64,000 nucleotides of DNA from Paracamarosporium sp. OC-R06-R3 (Eukaryota > Ascomycota > Dothideomycetes > Pleosporales > Didymosphaeriaceae). Location of the stretch: assembly GCA_019828545.1 (NCBI GenBank), contig JACVRA010000334.1, positions 78,134 through 142,133 of the forward strand. Direction: 5' to 3'. A program made the translations under genes and the position numbers. Below are positions 42,863 to 53,942 of this stretch, piece after piece; position 1 is the first letter of the stretch, and each line of letters opens with the position of its first letter. The notes beneath the pieces were generated by a model. That model had not been told where the DNA came from, made no database searches, and was given only the letters and a program-made list of their open reading frames with translations.

Positions 42863-44068
42863 ATGGCCACCGAACAATTTGCAGCCTCCAATGCTGGTTT
42901 GGCAGTGGGCCTTTTGAGTCTGCTCACGGGCTACCTCGGTGCTGAGATAGCTCCTAACACCATGATTGAGCGCATACTGTGGCCGCAACGAGCGAACAAT
43001 GGATTTGGCACACGAAGTACTCTGAAAACTGCGTTTTTCTTGCCAGCAGGGGGTCCGCTTTACCGAGTGGCGCTCAATGCCATTGATAGCTTCTTCAAGC
43101 ACTCGCTCCACAAAGGCGCTGGTCGTGGACACATGCTCGGCACCGCCTTCTTCCCCGACACAGGCATTTCGTACAAGATGTATCCTGGAAACGACCAAGT
43201 CGCAGAAGACGAATGGGTTCGTAATGGTCTCTTGGTGCGCATTCTCAAGTGCATTCCATGCATCCAGCCTACGCCGGATGGGCAAGAGGCTGCCGAGCGA
43301 CGAATGCGGCAGCGCATCACCGTCAGCCATCTAGAACTGTCCAGTTTCGAGACTATTCCTCCAAAAGGGGCCATTATGCTGGATGACGAGCACGTGAGTG
43401 CAAAGCAGATTTTTGCCGTAATCGCATCTGAGCTGCCCGCCCTGATACTCTACGTCCTCGTTACGCTAGCTTGGCGTCCGCTCGCTGCACTCGTCTTCCT
43501 AGTGCCTCTCGCCCTCAAGCTGCTCGCGGCGGCTACAACAATCCAGAGAGAAGAACTTGTCATCCCGACTGAGAAGGTGAAGAACCAGTTGCGCGATGTC
43601 GCTACTTACCCTAAGTTCGAGGTTCACGTCCCTGGCGAAGGATTCCAAGTAATTTCTGGCCCCGCTGAGATTGTTCTCCCTTTCTTCCGCCACTACGGCC
43701 ATCCCATCCGCTGCCGTTGGCGCGAGATCACGCAGATGCTCATTGTGGCTGCCATCGGTGCTTCCCATCCAGTCACCTTAACATCAGTCATTTTGTTCAT
43801 GCCACTACGCGTTCAAACTATGTGGTTACTCTACCAAGCGTATGTGCTGCTTGCTATGCTGATAGCTCGCTACGGACAAGGCGAGTTGTGGGGAAGCACT
43901 GAGGAGCGTGTCGGTCAAGCTCTGGTCGCATCGGAGAGAGCCGGAATGCATAACGTAGTCGTGCTTAAGAATCGGGCTGGCGAGATGATGGGTGCGAAGT
44001 TGACACGCACTGTGCATGGGAGTTACACAGATGGAAAGGCTAGGGTTGCACAAATCGTTGCCTCCTAA
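42863..44068 (+). CDS. Multi-span membrane protein, paralogue 2, 401 aa
   Basis: A single-exon gene; the first true ATG at 42863 has the context CCAGAATGGCC. It is clearly related to the gene at 35551: ILWPQRANNGF, AGGPLYRVAL, GHMLGTAFF, WVRNGLLVRIL, TVSHLEL, REELVIPT, VLPFFRHYGHPIRCRWREI, EERVGQALVASE. Its N-terminus has a glycine-rich hydrophobic start (AGLAVGLLSLLTGYLGAEI). Hydrophobic spans lie at about 170-205 (two helices), 275-300 and 305-325. It lacks the acidic C-terminal extension of paralogue 1. Function is unknown. The two copies flank the CorA-like gene and the MITE. Confidence 0.78.
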   Translation: MATEQFAASNAGLAVGLLSLLTGYLGAEIAPNTMIERILWPQRANNGFGTRSTLKTAFFLPAGGPLYRVALNAIDSFFKHSLHKGAGRGHMLGTAFFPDTGISYKMYPGNDQVAEDEWVRNGLLVRILKCIPCIQPTPDGQEAAERRMRQRITVSHLELSSFETIPPKGAIMLDDEHVSAKQIFAVIASELPALILYVLVTLAWRPLAALVFLVPLALKLLAAATTIQREELVIPTEKVKNQLRDVATYPKFEVHVPGEGFQVISGPAEIVLPFFRHYGHPIRCRWREITQMLIVAAIGASHPVTLTSVILFMPLRVQTMWLLYQAYVLLAMLIARYGQGELWGSTEERVGQALVASERAGMHNVVVLKNRAGEMMGAKLTRTVHGSYTDGKARVAQIVAS

Positions 44069-44793
44069 ATAGTGGAAGCGTGCTTGAAGGTATTACAAGA
44101 TAGGTTCCCCTACCAGAGGGACCTCCGGCTTTGGTTGTATATCTACTCTATTGAATCACATGCAGTATGACTCCCTTGACTAGCAACGATCAGAATGGGA
44201 AGGCATTGGTTGCAGCAGGGAAGACTTTACCGTCTCGTCGACTAGTGGGCGTATACGAACAAGTTGTTCGATCAACACATTTGTTACTTAGATCAATAAT
44301 GAAACTCGCCACACTCGCTAGGTTTTACTAGACGCTGCTTTTATATATGTGTGAGTCGTTGGCTTAATCTATTTCTTTACGTTCATATTGCGATGCAGAG
44401 CCGATTCTCCAACCCGCTATGACTGTAGCCACATCTTGGAAACGCGAAGTTAGCGTTCACATCTTTCGGTTTTGGCCCATCGCAAGCAAACCGGACTTTT
44501 TGATAGTGCCTATACTCTCGGGGCCTTCACTTACTGTAATATTCTAAAATATGATTCAAAGGTACGTCTCCTTGAAACTAATCCTTGACTTAATTATGCA
44601 ACACGGATCAATATAATGTGTGGTTTCAAGCAATGTTGTGACCATGTCTGTGCAGAAGCTCGCGAAACAGCCACATATCGCCGTGTGTGCAGCAATGCTC
44701 CAAACACTAAACATTAACCAACAATGTGCCATTACTGATCTCTAGTCGGTAGATACCAAAACAATGAGATCAGGATTCGAATTGTCTCTCATC
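44069..44793. other. Intergenic region at the left edge of the HET array
   Basis: A convergent gap of about 725 bases between the membrane-protein gene and the first array HET gene. No gene or repeat was recognised. Confidence 0.5.
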
Positions 44794-46429
44794 CTAGTAC
44801 AATCTACCCTGGATTAGGTGCCAGTCTTCGAAGTTAGACCTCATAAAATTAAACAGTCCTAACCGGGTGAATCTTGACAGCCCTGTGCGATCCTTCAGTA
44901 GAACAAGACCCGCCATAACATCTTTCTCAAGATCGTGCCAGCTTACGAGTAGAAAATAGAGACTATCACGCCCAAAAACATCTATCAAGGTGTTCACGAT
45001 CACCAGCCCAGAGTTCTCCTTATTTGGATCATAGAAGTAATCCGAGAATTGTCGAGGGGTATTCATCAATGAAGGATTTGCATTGATCAAGTATTCGTCG
45101 ATCTCAACTCTGCCGGAAGGACTGTTTTCGAACCCAGCATCAACAAGCGAGCATACATGACCTTTGAAATCCGCATATCCGTAGGGAGTAGCAACAATAC
45201 TAACGTTGTTTACCCGTCCCTTCTCCGTGCCAGGTAACAGATCTTCTGGAGCTCCACATCTAAGCGTCATTCTCCAAGTGGTCCCGCGTACCGGCTCCTG
45301 TCGATGGATGAACCATTGGGCAAGCAAAGGGTCCGTTTTATTCAATGCTGCGGCGAAAGCATGCTCCAGTTCTTCCTCAAGGTAAGAGTATGGATCTTTG
45401 TGGTCAGGCCCAAACTCGGTCGAGAGCCCGTACAGAGACATTGTCGCGTAGAAATAGTCCTGCATATAAGTAACTCTTCGGCGTCGCGCCGCCGTTAAGG
45501 AGGTGTGCGGACTCAAATCCGTACCGAAGACCTGTGTAGAAGCGCCTGAGGAGTACCCTGCCTCGGAAAGAACTTGTCGCATTGATTTCAGTCTCTCAAC
45601 GGTTTTCTGTTGGTCCTTCCAAATCCACACAGACACTGTTCCCATCATATCAACCCATTTGGACACTGAAAGTATGTTCAAATCGAACAAGGCACCCTCT
45701 TTTGAGAAACACCTCGCATCCCTTCGGATAATAAACTCTTGGAGGGTCCAGAGAGACCGATAGTAAGGGTCGCGTATAATCTGTTCAAGTCCCGTTGCCG
45801 CTCGATCCACAAGCTCGTGATGTGGAGGGGGAAGTGATGGGTCCCCGAATGCTCGCTCCAGCTCCTCTCGCAAGGCTATTGAATCACTATCAAATGCTTT
45901 TAAGGTTGCTAACGGCGTCTCTGACATCCACAAGAACACTCTTCTTGCCAGACTAAAGATTTTCCCTTGTAAGTTCACCTCTTGCATCTTAAGTTTGACG
46001 TCCGTTTGATGTATACATGCGATATCAACCCATGCAAATTCAGTCTCCTGTCCAATTCTTTTGACTACGTTCTGGAATTCCGCTGCTGTAAAGTGACTCT
46101 CATCTATTGGGGGCACATCCCAGTCGATTCCATGTACCTCTAGTCGCCTATACTCGGGGTCGTCTGGTTTGCGCTCGAAGCGGCCCCAGGTGTAGCTTAA
46201 GCATGAGTAAATAGGCTGAGAGACTAGCTTTCCGCCTTTCCCTAATGGATAAGAATCCTTTCCGCTGCGCTCAACTGATGTCATCGTGGGTACATGCAAC
46301 AGCCGTTGTGGCCAGTATTCATCCTGGTTCGCAGGGCAGAAGATGTCTGTGGGTAACTAAAGAAACCGGTCAATGACGGTGCTTCCACGGTTAGTTACCA
46401 TATTCGGGACTTACAATACTCGCTGTCAT
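44794..46429 (-). CDS. HET-domain protein, subfamily B (array gene 1), 525 aa
   Basis: Exon 1 is only 15 bases (46429-46415, MTASI). A 58-base intron (GTAAGT..CTTTAG) joins it to exon 2 (46356-44794), which begins LPTDIFCPANQDEYWPQRLL. The long frame has no ATG before that leader, so the micro-exon is needed to keep it. The HET blocks are YSCLSYTWGR (about 55-64), FAWVDIACIHQ (112-122) and YYRSLWTLQEFIIRRDA (204-220). The middle has YLEEELEHAFAAALN ... DPLLAQWFIHRQ. The C-terminus has SLYFLLVSWHD ... AGLVLLKD ... FTRLGLFNF. It is the most divergent B member, with YYRS in place of WFSS. It is head-to-head with the subfamily A gene at 46815, only 385 bases between starts, suggesting a shared promoter. 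Confidence 0.9.
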
Positions 46430-46814
46430 GTTTGGTGATGGAATTCACCTTGCGTATTGCAAAGCACAAGTACAGCGAAGCTGCCAATTACATTACAACA
46501 GAAGCCTGCGAGTGAAAGTGTCAGACACCACAGAACAGCATGCCGGGAAACCGTAAGGATAGACTGGTTGAAAGCATGAAGCGGTGAAGGTAAAATGTAG
46601 ATGGCACGGCTGCAAGAGCAGATGACTAGTAGACTAGCTAAGAGACGCTGCACGATAGGTGGTGCGCAAAAGTCGATGAAACGAAGCAATGTATTCTTTG
46701 CCGGCTTCTGAGAGAATGACAGGCACTACAGCGGGGTAAGACATCGCAAGGCTGCCCTATACGTCATGTGTAGACTGCGATAGGCCGAAGCTGAGCGGCT
46801 AAAATCGAAGGTGC
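46430..46814. promoter_or_regulatory. Bidirectional promoter region, HET array genes 1 and 2
   Basis: This 385-base spacer lies between the starts of two divergent HET genes. It has no coding content, so both promoters must lie here or in the genes. No specific factor site is claimed. Confidence 0.5.
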
Positions 46815-49037
46815 ATGCCTAGATGCCGGTCTGACACTTCAGCTCTGTGCCTAACCCTGGATGACCTCGATATAATACACGATACGACATCTTTCGACAT
46901 AATCTCTGTGATGGTTGAGAATGGACCTTTTGTTGCTGTTGGAACCAAAATCCTCGGCAGCTCGTACCCGATCGACCAGCGTACATCGGTCACAAATTGG
47001 CAGATCTGTCTGAATGCGCTGCGCGACCAAGTACAACGAGCCATTCTATTTTCGCATCTCTCTAGAGCACAAGCCACTTCGATTACCCTTCTTGAAGAGT
47101 GGTGGTGGTACCGATGTGATGAGAAAGCTCGATCTGAGATCGTATTGCCCCCTGACTACCAACGTTGGGATCTCTCTGACGCACGTCACCTATACAAGAA
47201 AAAACTCTATCTGCTGTGGTATTGGGAGTTCACGAATATCTTTTTTGAAATGAGTGACGATTACTTGGAGCACAAGATGGCACGACTTGCCTATGTACGA
47301 CAATCCGCAGCAGAAGCCGGCGCAGTCGATCGTACGGCACAAGCAGTTTATCATGCTATCAAGGGTACGCACACGTTTTCCGTGAGTGAAGGATCCTCGA
47401 AGCTTCACCCGTGCGCCCAAGTGTACGTGGAGTCACATATACCCTCTTGTGTCGAGCCTTGTTCATGGCAGCAGGGCTCCCGAGCCGGGAAGCGACAGCC
47501 CTACTATCTCTGGGACAAGCAAGAGCGTCGTACGGTACATTTCGATCGGGAATTTCCCCCTTACACTGTTATCAGTCATACTTGGGGCCGTTTTAGAATC
47601 CAAAATCAGGAGGTCAAATTACCAGGTGTGCCATGGCCAGTACCGGTACTAGACCCCACACTCCTCTTTGATGTCAGGACCTTACCTGATATCCTACATC
47701 GTTTTCCACTTCCAACTCGATACATATGGCTTGACCTTGTTTGCATACCGCAAGATGGCCGTCCGCTTCAAGCTATCGAGATCGGACGCCAGGCAGGTAT
47801 CTTCATGACCGCGAAGTTCGCGACTGTATGGCTCAACCAGATTCGAGGATGGGATGGTCTTCGATCAGCCATCATCTGGGCTGCGCTACAATATCTAAGC
47901 CAGAATGGCCACGATGAGTATGGTACTAAGGCCTTGCTCCCTGGATATACGGATGCTGCTGATCAGTCATCTAATCTAACGATCCCAGCAAAAGCGGAAG
48001 ATGCAGGGACCAAGCAAGCCGCCTGGGTTTTTGAGAATCGAGATGAGATCGTCACTCCAGATCGATGGTTCACCTCCCTTTGGACATTACAGGAAGCTTG
48101 TCTGCGCCCCGACATGGTGCTTTGTGATGCTGAATGGAACGTTCTGAGTGTGGGAGAGAATGAATCGCAATATCCCGTATTGCTAGATCATCTGGTGGCA
48201 CTATTCGAGAGGCCACAACTTCCTAAACTCAAGACTGTACCGAAAAGTGTCCATGAAACAAGAATCCTGCTGAGCTCAAGTGGTTTGAGGATGCTTTTAA
48301 ACATGCAGCCCGTCAATATACTCATCATGGGTGAGGTGAGATATTGCGAAGACACCAACCGCGCAAAAGCCATTATGTCCGCCGTAGGCGCTACAGATTG
48401 GTACAGTAAGAGCGCATTACCCGATCATGGAAGCATTCAACAAGAACTTGTGCTAGGGAAGTATCCGTTGAGGTTTCTGCAGGAGTGCCAACACCGATTT
48501 GGTTCTCTATTTTTCTATTCGGTTAACGTACGGAGTTTGCATGATGGGTTCTACGAATTAGATGAAATCGAAAAAGGTATACTCGGTGAACTCATGGGAT
48601 CACTACTCCCGTTCTCTGCTGGTTTGGAACATCCAAAAGAACTTTTCGAGCCGCTCATATGTCCCGTGGACCACCCAACTGTTAATTCATGGCTTATAGG
48701 GCAAAACGGTCACGTCGATATTTCTAAAGCTGGAATAGTTGCTTCTTATGCCGAGCTGGAGCACAAAACACCTATAATTGAGGCAGATATCAAGCCTCCT
48801 AGAAGAGGGTTTCGGTTTCCACCCAAGCACGACGAGCTGCATGATTGGATGAGATCCTTCCGACCCAACGTTGAAAAGCATGCAGTGTGCTTATTCAAAA
48901 GCGAAAATCGATTGGAAGGCATCATCATTGAGCGGGTAAGTCAGACAATGAACGAATATATAGGTGTGGGAACTTTTCGCACCCTTTTGCAGTCAGATTT
49001 TCCGAACACTATGGCAGTAGATTGGCGAGTGCTTTAA
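46815..49037 (+). CDS. HET-domain protein, subfamily A (array gene 2), 740 aa
   Basis: A single-exon gene. It has a 225-residue helical N-terminal region found only in subfamily A; with the gene at 60137 it shares SxAQxxSxxLLEEWW (about 82-97) and (P)YYLWD (230-234). The HET blocks are YTVISHTWGRF (250-260), IWLDLVCIPQDGRPLQ (304-319), IGRQAGIF and WFTSLWTLQEACLRPDM (about 417-433). HTWGR replaces the usual YTWGR. The middle has RAKAIMSAVGATDWY in the place of the B-type DRVYGIQQIF. The C-terminus has KHAVCLFKSEN ... GIIIERV ... GVGTFRTL and ends DWRVL. It has no nucleotide-binding or repeat domain. It converges with array gene 3, leaving 128 bases. Confidence 0.92.
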   Translation: MPRCRSDTSALCLTLDDLDIIHDTTSFDIISVMVENGPFVAVGTKILGSSYPIDQRTSVTNWQICLNALRDQVQRAILFSHLSRAQATSITLLEEWWWYRCDEKARSEIVLPPDYQRWDLSDARHLYKKKLYLLWYWEFTNIFFEMSDDYLEHKMARLAYVRQSAAEAGAVDRTAQAVYHAIKGTHTFSVSEGSSKLHPCAQVYVESHIPSCVEPCSWQQGSRAGKRQPYYLWDKQERRTVHFDREFPPYTVISHTWGRFRIQNQEVKLPGVPWPVPVLDPTLLFDVRTLPDILHRFPLPTRYIWLDLVCIPQDGRPLQAIEIGRQAGIFMTAKFATVWLNQIRGWDGLRSAIIWAALQYLSQNGHDEYGTKALLPGYTDAADQSSNLTIPAKAEDAGTKQAAWVFENRDEIVTPDRWFTSLWTLQEACLRPDMVLCDAEWNVLSVGENESQYPVLLDHLVALFERPQLPKLKTVPKSVHETRILLSSSGLRMLLNMQPVNILIMGEVRYCEDTNRAKAIMSAVGATDWYSKSALPDHGSIQQELVLGKYPLRFLQECQHRFGSLFFYSVNVRSLHDGFYELDEIEKGILGELMGSLLPFSAGLEHPKELFEPLICPVDHPTVNSWLIGQNGHVDISKAGIVASYAELEHKTPIIEADIKPPRRGFRFPPKHDELHDWMRSFRPNVEKHAVCLFKSENRLEGIIIERVSQTMNEYIGVGTFRTLLQSDFPNTMAVDWRVL

Positions 49038-49165
49038 GTCCAAATATATACTTGCGATAATTCTTGGGTACCTGTAACATCCGTTATATTGATGTCTATG
49101 CTCCCCCTATCGGTAATATGCTTGTCATGACACGGACCATTGACTCAAGTACGGCTGAGGAAAGG

Positions 49166-50938
49166 CTATACACTAGTATACCCATAGACACCTTCGCTAC
49201 GTCTCCAGCCACTACCATGTCCATTTAAGAAGTCAGACTGCGAAGATGAAAGATCGCTCACTTGCAAGTCACTCGTTTCCCACTGACAGATCCCCAGCCT
49301 ACTCCATTCTGCATTTTCACCCTGGAGCAATAGTACGCCTACCATGTAACTCCAGCGCTCCCCGGAGGAGGTTCCCAGTAAAAGAATGTGGACGCTCCTT
49401 CCATCTACACGTTTGATCAAACTATCGTGAAGCCTCTTTTGCTGTGCACCCTTCGGTATCAATTGAAAGCCTGATGCTTCGCCATCCAGTGATCCTACAT
49501 GATTTTCTACCACATCCAGCATCACAAGCAACATGCCTTGATTGCGATGCAGCTCGCCGAAGAGTTCCTCTCTTTCTACGGCGCCGCAGGCCTCGACCAC
49601 GTCACTTAGAGGGGCAATAGGGCCCTGCCACCATACGGCCACTGAACCTGCCGAAGTCCGTTTTAAGCTGAAAAAACAATATACGCTATCATCTTCTGAG
49701 GAATCCCACATGGAATGGCCGTAATCGTTTGTACTAGTCGGTACCACAGAATATGCATTCATGCGCCAGCGTTTCTCTTGCGGTACTGCTTGTGTGAAAA
49801 CGTGGTACTGGCTGGGTAAGGGATACTTCATCATCAGCGCAACACCCAATTCATCTTCCAATTCTACTAAAGTGAATTGGCGTCCTGGAATTGCGTCAGG
49901 AGCCGAGCTTCCCAGTCGAAATTCAAATATCTGCTGAATACCATACACCCGATCTTCGGGCCTGGTTGTCGTCCGCAGTAAGGCCGCTTCATACGTTCCC
50001 ATTGCATTCATAGATGCTAGAGCCTTCAGCCCGCATCTTTCTATGAGACACCTAACTTGGGTATACATCGAGGAATTCGACTGGGAGCTCTCTTTCTCAT
50101 GACACATTGCGCACCATAAGCCACCATGCTCGAAAAAATCCAGGAGCTGAGGGCTGTCTGTCCATGCTGCGGGTGGTGGAAATTTCAAGAGGTTTCCATC
50201 TCGGTCTAATATATTTGCGTCGTATCGGAGGTATGTTTCCTGTAGGGTCCACAGAGAGGAAAACCATGGATCCGAGAGGAAGTATTCAACGTCTTGAATG
50301 GCAGAAGCATCTTCATTGTTGCCCTGAAAGCCTGAATCTGTGATGGTCCGAAAGGCCAACATCCCTTTCTCCAAAGCCTCCAATCTTAGCGTTGTGAACC
50401 AAGCACATACGCTCTGGGCGCCCCTGAATATTTGAGCTTGTCTCCCAATTTCGGCGGCCGACCGGAGCTCAGAGCCGCGCTGATCAATGCACGCAATATC
50501 AAGCCAAATAAATTCGACAGGCCTTGTCCACCGGGTCGTGTGCAGATGTCTTGATTTCGCAACCTCGCTGATAACTCTCTCTAGCTGCTGGACAGTGTAG
50601 TGCTCTGGGTCCACCCTCGGGATCGACCATGCGACCCCAGAAATTGGAAGACCATGGATCTCGGGCTTTTCGCGCGGCATCTCATCCCTTAATTTCCATC
50701 GTCCCCAGGTATATGTGAGAGCGTTATATTCTGGCTCCACATAGTCACCGTACTTGTTTCCCGGCTGCCACTCATACGAAGTAAGGCTAGGCACGTGAAG
50801 GAGCCTTCTAGGCCAGCGTCCAAGGGCAGCTTCTTCACTTGCAAGATCGAGCATAGCAGGGTGAAATCTAGAGAATGAGTTATAATACGGTGTAAAACCG
50901 GAATTTTGTGCATGCAAATTCACGTGAAAGGTGCGCAT
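49166..50938 (-). CDS. HET-domain protein, subfamily B (array gene 3), 590 aa
   Basis: A single-exon gene with ATG at 50938; a second ATG at 50854 (MLDLASEEAALG) gives a start more like other B members and may be the real one. The leader is RWPRRLLHVPSLTSYEWQPG. The HET blocks are YNALTYTWGRW (71-81), FIWLDIACIDQ (143-153), IGRQAQIFRGA and WFSSLWTLQETYLRYDA (225-241). The middle has DRVYGIQQIFEFRLG and LVELEDELGVALMM. The C-terminus has SVHILLLGTSSG ... MVGVLLLQGENAEWSRLGICQW. All blocks are intact, so it is probably functional. It lies in tandem with the damaged B gene upstream (array gene 4), suggesting local duplication. Confidence 0.93.
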   Translation of the reverse strand: MRTFHVNLHAQNSGFTPYYNSFSRFHPAMLDLASEEAALGRWPRRLLHVPSLTSYEWQPGNKYGDYVEPEYNALTYTWGRWKLRDEMPREKPEIHGLPISGVAWSIPRVDPEHYTVQQLERVISEVAKSRHLHTTRWTRPVEFIWLDIACIDQRGSELRSAAEIGRQAQIFRGAQSVCAWFTTLRLEALEKGMLAFRTITDSGFQGNNEDASAIQDVEYFLSDPWFSSLWTLQETYLRYDANILDRDGNLLKFPPPAAWTDSPQLLDFFEHGGLWCAMCHEKESSQSNSSMYTQVRCLIERCGLKALASMNAMGTYEAALLRTTTRPEDRVYGIQQIFEFRLGSSAPDAIPGRQFTLVELEDELGVALMMKYPLPSQYHVFTQAVPQEKRWRMNAYSVVPTSTNDYGHSMWDSSEDDSVYCFFSLKRTSAGSVAVWWQGPIAPLSDVVEACGAVEREELFGELHRNQGMLLVMLDVVENHVGSLDGEASGFQLIPKGAQQKRLHDSLIKRVDGRSVHILLLGTSSGERWSYMVGVLLLQGENAEWSRLGICQWETSDLQVSDLSSSQSDFLNGHGSGWRRSEGVYGYTSV

Positions 50939-51515
50939 TGGCAGTTATGATCACGGTCACCCGTAGGCTGCAGACCCCGCAGCCACGTGATTTTGATCTG
51001 CCAAGAATTTCTGAAATAAATTAAGGAAGGATCACGAAGCATTGTCCCGGGGTTTGAAATTCAATGTCAGAAATTTGATCTTCAACACCACATTGTATGG
51101 TTATGGATAGGGTGTAAGGCACTTCGACACGGAGTTGCTTTTCTATAGATGCAACCAAGTACCGCAGAGAGCCCTGCTTATGCAGACAATCGAGTATATC
51201 AAGCACGCAGCAGACACGCTGGCACTTCGAATTCGTGTAGATATAAGGTGTTCAAGTTGTAAGGCGGGAGAATTCTGGACCAGGGCTTGCAGAGTGCTTT
51301 GATACTTTCAGGGCAAACATTGCAGTCGAGCGCGGAGTCTGCATTAGAGAAGCTTTATTTGTCCTCCATACATAGATGTAGATTTCGTATCAAGATCTCA
51401 CATAGATTCTTAATCTTCTGCTAGAGTATACGATCAGACTCAGGAAAGATAATCATCGTAGCATTGCTTTGAATTGACTCATTAATTGCTGGACTAACGC
51501 ACGCCTGTAGGAGGC
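50939..51515. other. Intergenic region in the HET array
   Basis: The spacer between two tandem minus-strand HET loci, holding the promoter of array gene 3. No gene was recognised. Confidence 0.5.
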
Positions 51516-53279
51516 CTATATTACGGTTGCTTTCGAACGACTCCAATGCTTTGAATTTTGATCATCCAAATTCCCCTTTCCACAGGACCACATATCGTCG
51601 TTTCCCTTCAGGAACGGAAGTTTCTTTGTCACTGGAGGAGGTAAAGTGTCGAGTTCATGTAACAAGGCCTGGTGTGTCGGGAGATGGCTTGCTTCTGCAA
51701 GTGAGCGTGACGTTGACAAATTCCATATAAAGAGCCCTTGCCGCAACCAAAATTCTTCATCTTTGCTTGTATTATTTCTGTGGTGTTTAGATCGAGAAGG
51801 ACGTATCAATAAACCTAAGGCCCACTTCCACTCGCCGCCTTCGTGAGTTTCGCATATTTCATCTCCACTGAAACCAAGCAGCAATATACGCGTATCTGGA
51901 GAGTGCTTCACCAGCCACGCTGCTCGTCGTAATGACCCCTGTTCTTCATTCGGTATATCAATATCGTGGCTGTATTGATCCAGCATAAGGCGCGCACTAC
52001 CTGTCTCCCAACTGTTTCTCCATTCTCTCACTAGACGACCAGCAAATGTGCGAAATTTAGTCAACGGGCCTTCGAAACGGCCTATCATATAACCGTCTTG
52101 AAACTCACTCATAGAAAGCTGTGCAATAATTTTTGATCTTTGGCCTGCTTTGGGACCGAAAATTAGTTTTGCGTGCTCGGGGACGAAGGAGTTACGACTG
52201 AAACGCCATGCCTTTCTGAAGACTGCTGGGGAAGTGTGAATGTGAAGTTGGCTGAGCAGTGGATTTTGCAAGAGTATAGCAGCCCCAAGCTCATCCTCTA
52301 GCTCTTCCAGGGTGTATCTCTTATTCTCCATTGAATTGGGGCTTGTCTCTCCCACCTTCGCTTCGAAAACTTACATGATGCCGTAAACACGATCATGCTC
52401 ATCCCTAGTAATGCGATCATGGGATGCCGTCAGTAAGGCCATCGGATTGCCTCCGACTCCATCCAAGAAACCGGTTCTTTCGATCTTCCTGGATAGACCA
52501 CACGCTTGGTCCAATACCCTCATCTTCTCGTTGAATCTGGCTGCCTCTTTGATAGCTAGGAATGTATCGGCAAGCGCGTTTAGGGTGGCATCCTCCAGAC
52601 CTGATCGGTCGGAATCTCGAGGGATGATTATGCTTTTCGGACAGAGATGAGACTCTTGCAATGTCCATAAAGATGAAAACCATGTATCTTTGGTGAACGC
52701 ACATACGAGCGCTTTAGTTCTTGTGAACCAAACCTCGAGATTTGCATGTTCTAAATCATGAAAGTCCTTTGCAATCATCATCTTAAATTGTGTATCCATG
52801 TCTAAACACCACTGAAGGATGAAGGATCGCTTGTGTCGAAGCCAAACGTATGATCTTGTTGCACCTCGGAAGATCTTTGCTTGCCGGCCGACCTCCCTAG
52901 CCTTATCTTTTGGATCGGTCTGGTTAATACAAGCCACATCGAGCCAAAGAAATTCTAGTTCTTTTTGCACCCCCAAGGCAGGGCAAGCTAAAATTGTAGC
53001 TTGGATCATTGCTTTGAAATCGGCTGACTCGAACCCGCCTCCATCTGGATCGATTCGGGGGACATTCCAATCAATGCCCGCTATTTCCAAGGCATGGATT
53101 TCTGGCTTCTTTGTTGGGTTCGTGATCTCCCATCGTCCCCATGTATACGATACTGCTGCATATCCTGGCATTTCGACATCATTGTACCTATTACCGGGCT
53201 GCCACTGGTGAGACGTCATTGAAGGAACATGTAGAAGCCGTCGAGGCCAGGAGCAGTCGTCGTCGAATAGATGCCCCAT
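51516..53279 (-). pseudogene. HET-domain gene, subfamily B (array gene 4), with in-frame stop or new intron
   Basis: The frame runs for 587 residues from ATG 53279 (MGHLFDDDCSWPRRLLHVP) to 51516, broken only by TAA at 52373-52371 (codon 303). The HET blocks are intact: YAAVSYTWGRW (40-50), FLWLDVACINQ (110-120), VGRQAKIFRGA, WFSSLWTLQESHL. The stop falls where paralogues read DR(V/I)YGIQQIF; here it is DRVYGIM-stop-VFEAKVG. CAA-to-TAA would explain it. The same change makes ATGTAAGT, a perfect GTAAGT donor. Removing a 57-base intron (52374-52318, ending AAGAG) would keep the frame and give about 568 residues, but no good branch site was seen. After the break come LEELEDELGAAI, DTRILLLGFSG and ALGLLIRP. 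So it is either a fresh pseudogene or a gene with a nascent intron. Confidence 0.75.
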
Positions 53280-53942
53280 AGCTGCCCGGGACAAAGTATA
53301 CGTCCTTAAATCGATGCAATAGAGTTTAACGCAGGTTTCACTCAATAGTCTGAGCTGGAGATCCGGCTCGTATCCCACAGTTAGGTGAATGACTGCATAC
53401 TACGGTTCATTGGCCCAAGCGAACTAAACACCCCGCACCTTGTGTAACCTGATCTATCTTGCGCTGCGTGGTGCGAAAACTTTCGACTCTTAGTCACTCA
53501 TGCAATGGAAACCCACATTCAAGTAGTCTGATTTCCTGTATGAAGCCCTTGCGTCTGTAATCCGACCGAAGAGTGACCAGTTTCTGGTACTACGTAGTTG
53601 GCTCTACTATCTGCTAGAAACAACCAAGATATTTTAAAGGGTCGCTGTCGCAGCCCTAATCCTAAGCTGTTTCTACGCGCCGCCGCGAAAAAATAAGTTT
53701 TCATAGAATGCTCAGCTGTCGGTTCGCGCCTGAGCTGAAATGACCAACCCGGTGCCATCGTCTCAACCCATGTAAATCAGGCGTGTCCGTCGCTTACACA
53801 TCTCAGCTGAATCTGCACCATAAGCATCTAGTGAAACTGTCACACCTTCAGATCCAAGCCTGGTTTATCAGCTCCAACCGTGCTAGTCCCATGGTGTGTT
53901 GGTTTTCCTAAAACTCAGCACGGTTCTTAGCCTAAGGAATAG
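53280..53942. promoter_or_regulatory. Divergent promoter region, HET array genes 4 and 5
   Basis: A 663-base spacer between divergent HET loci. The open frame of array gene 4 continues upstream to about 53378 without an ATG. No other coding content was recognised. Confidence 0.45.
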
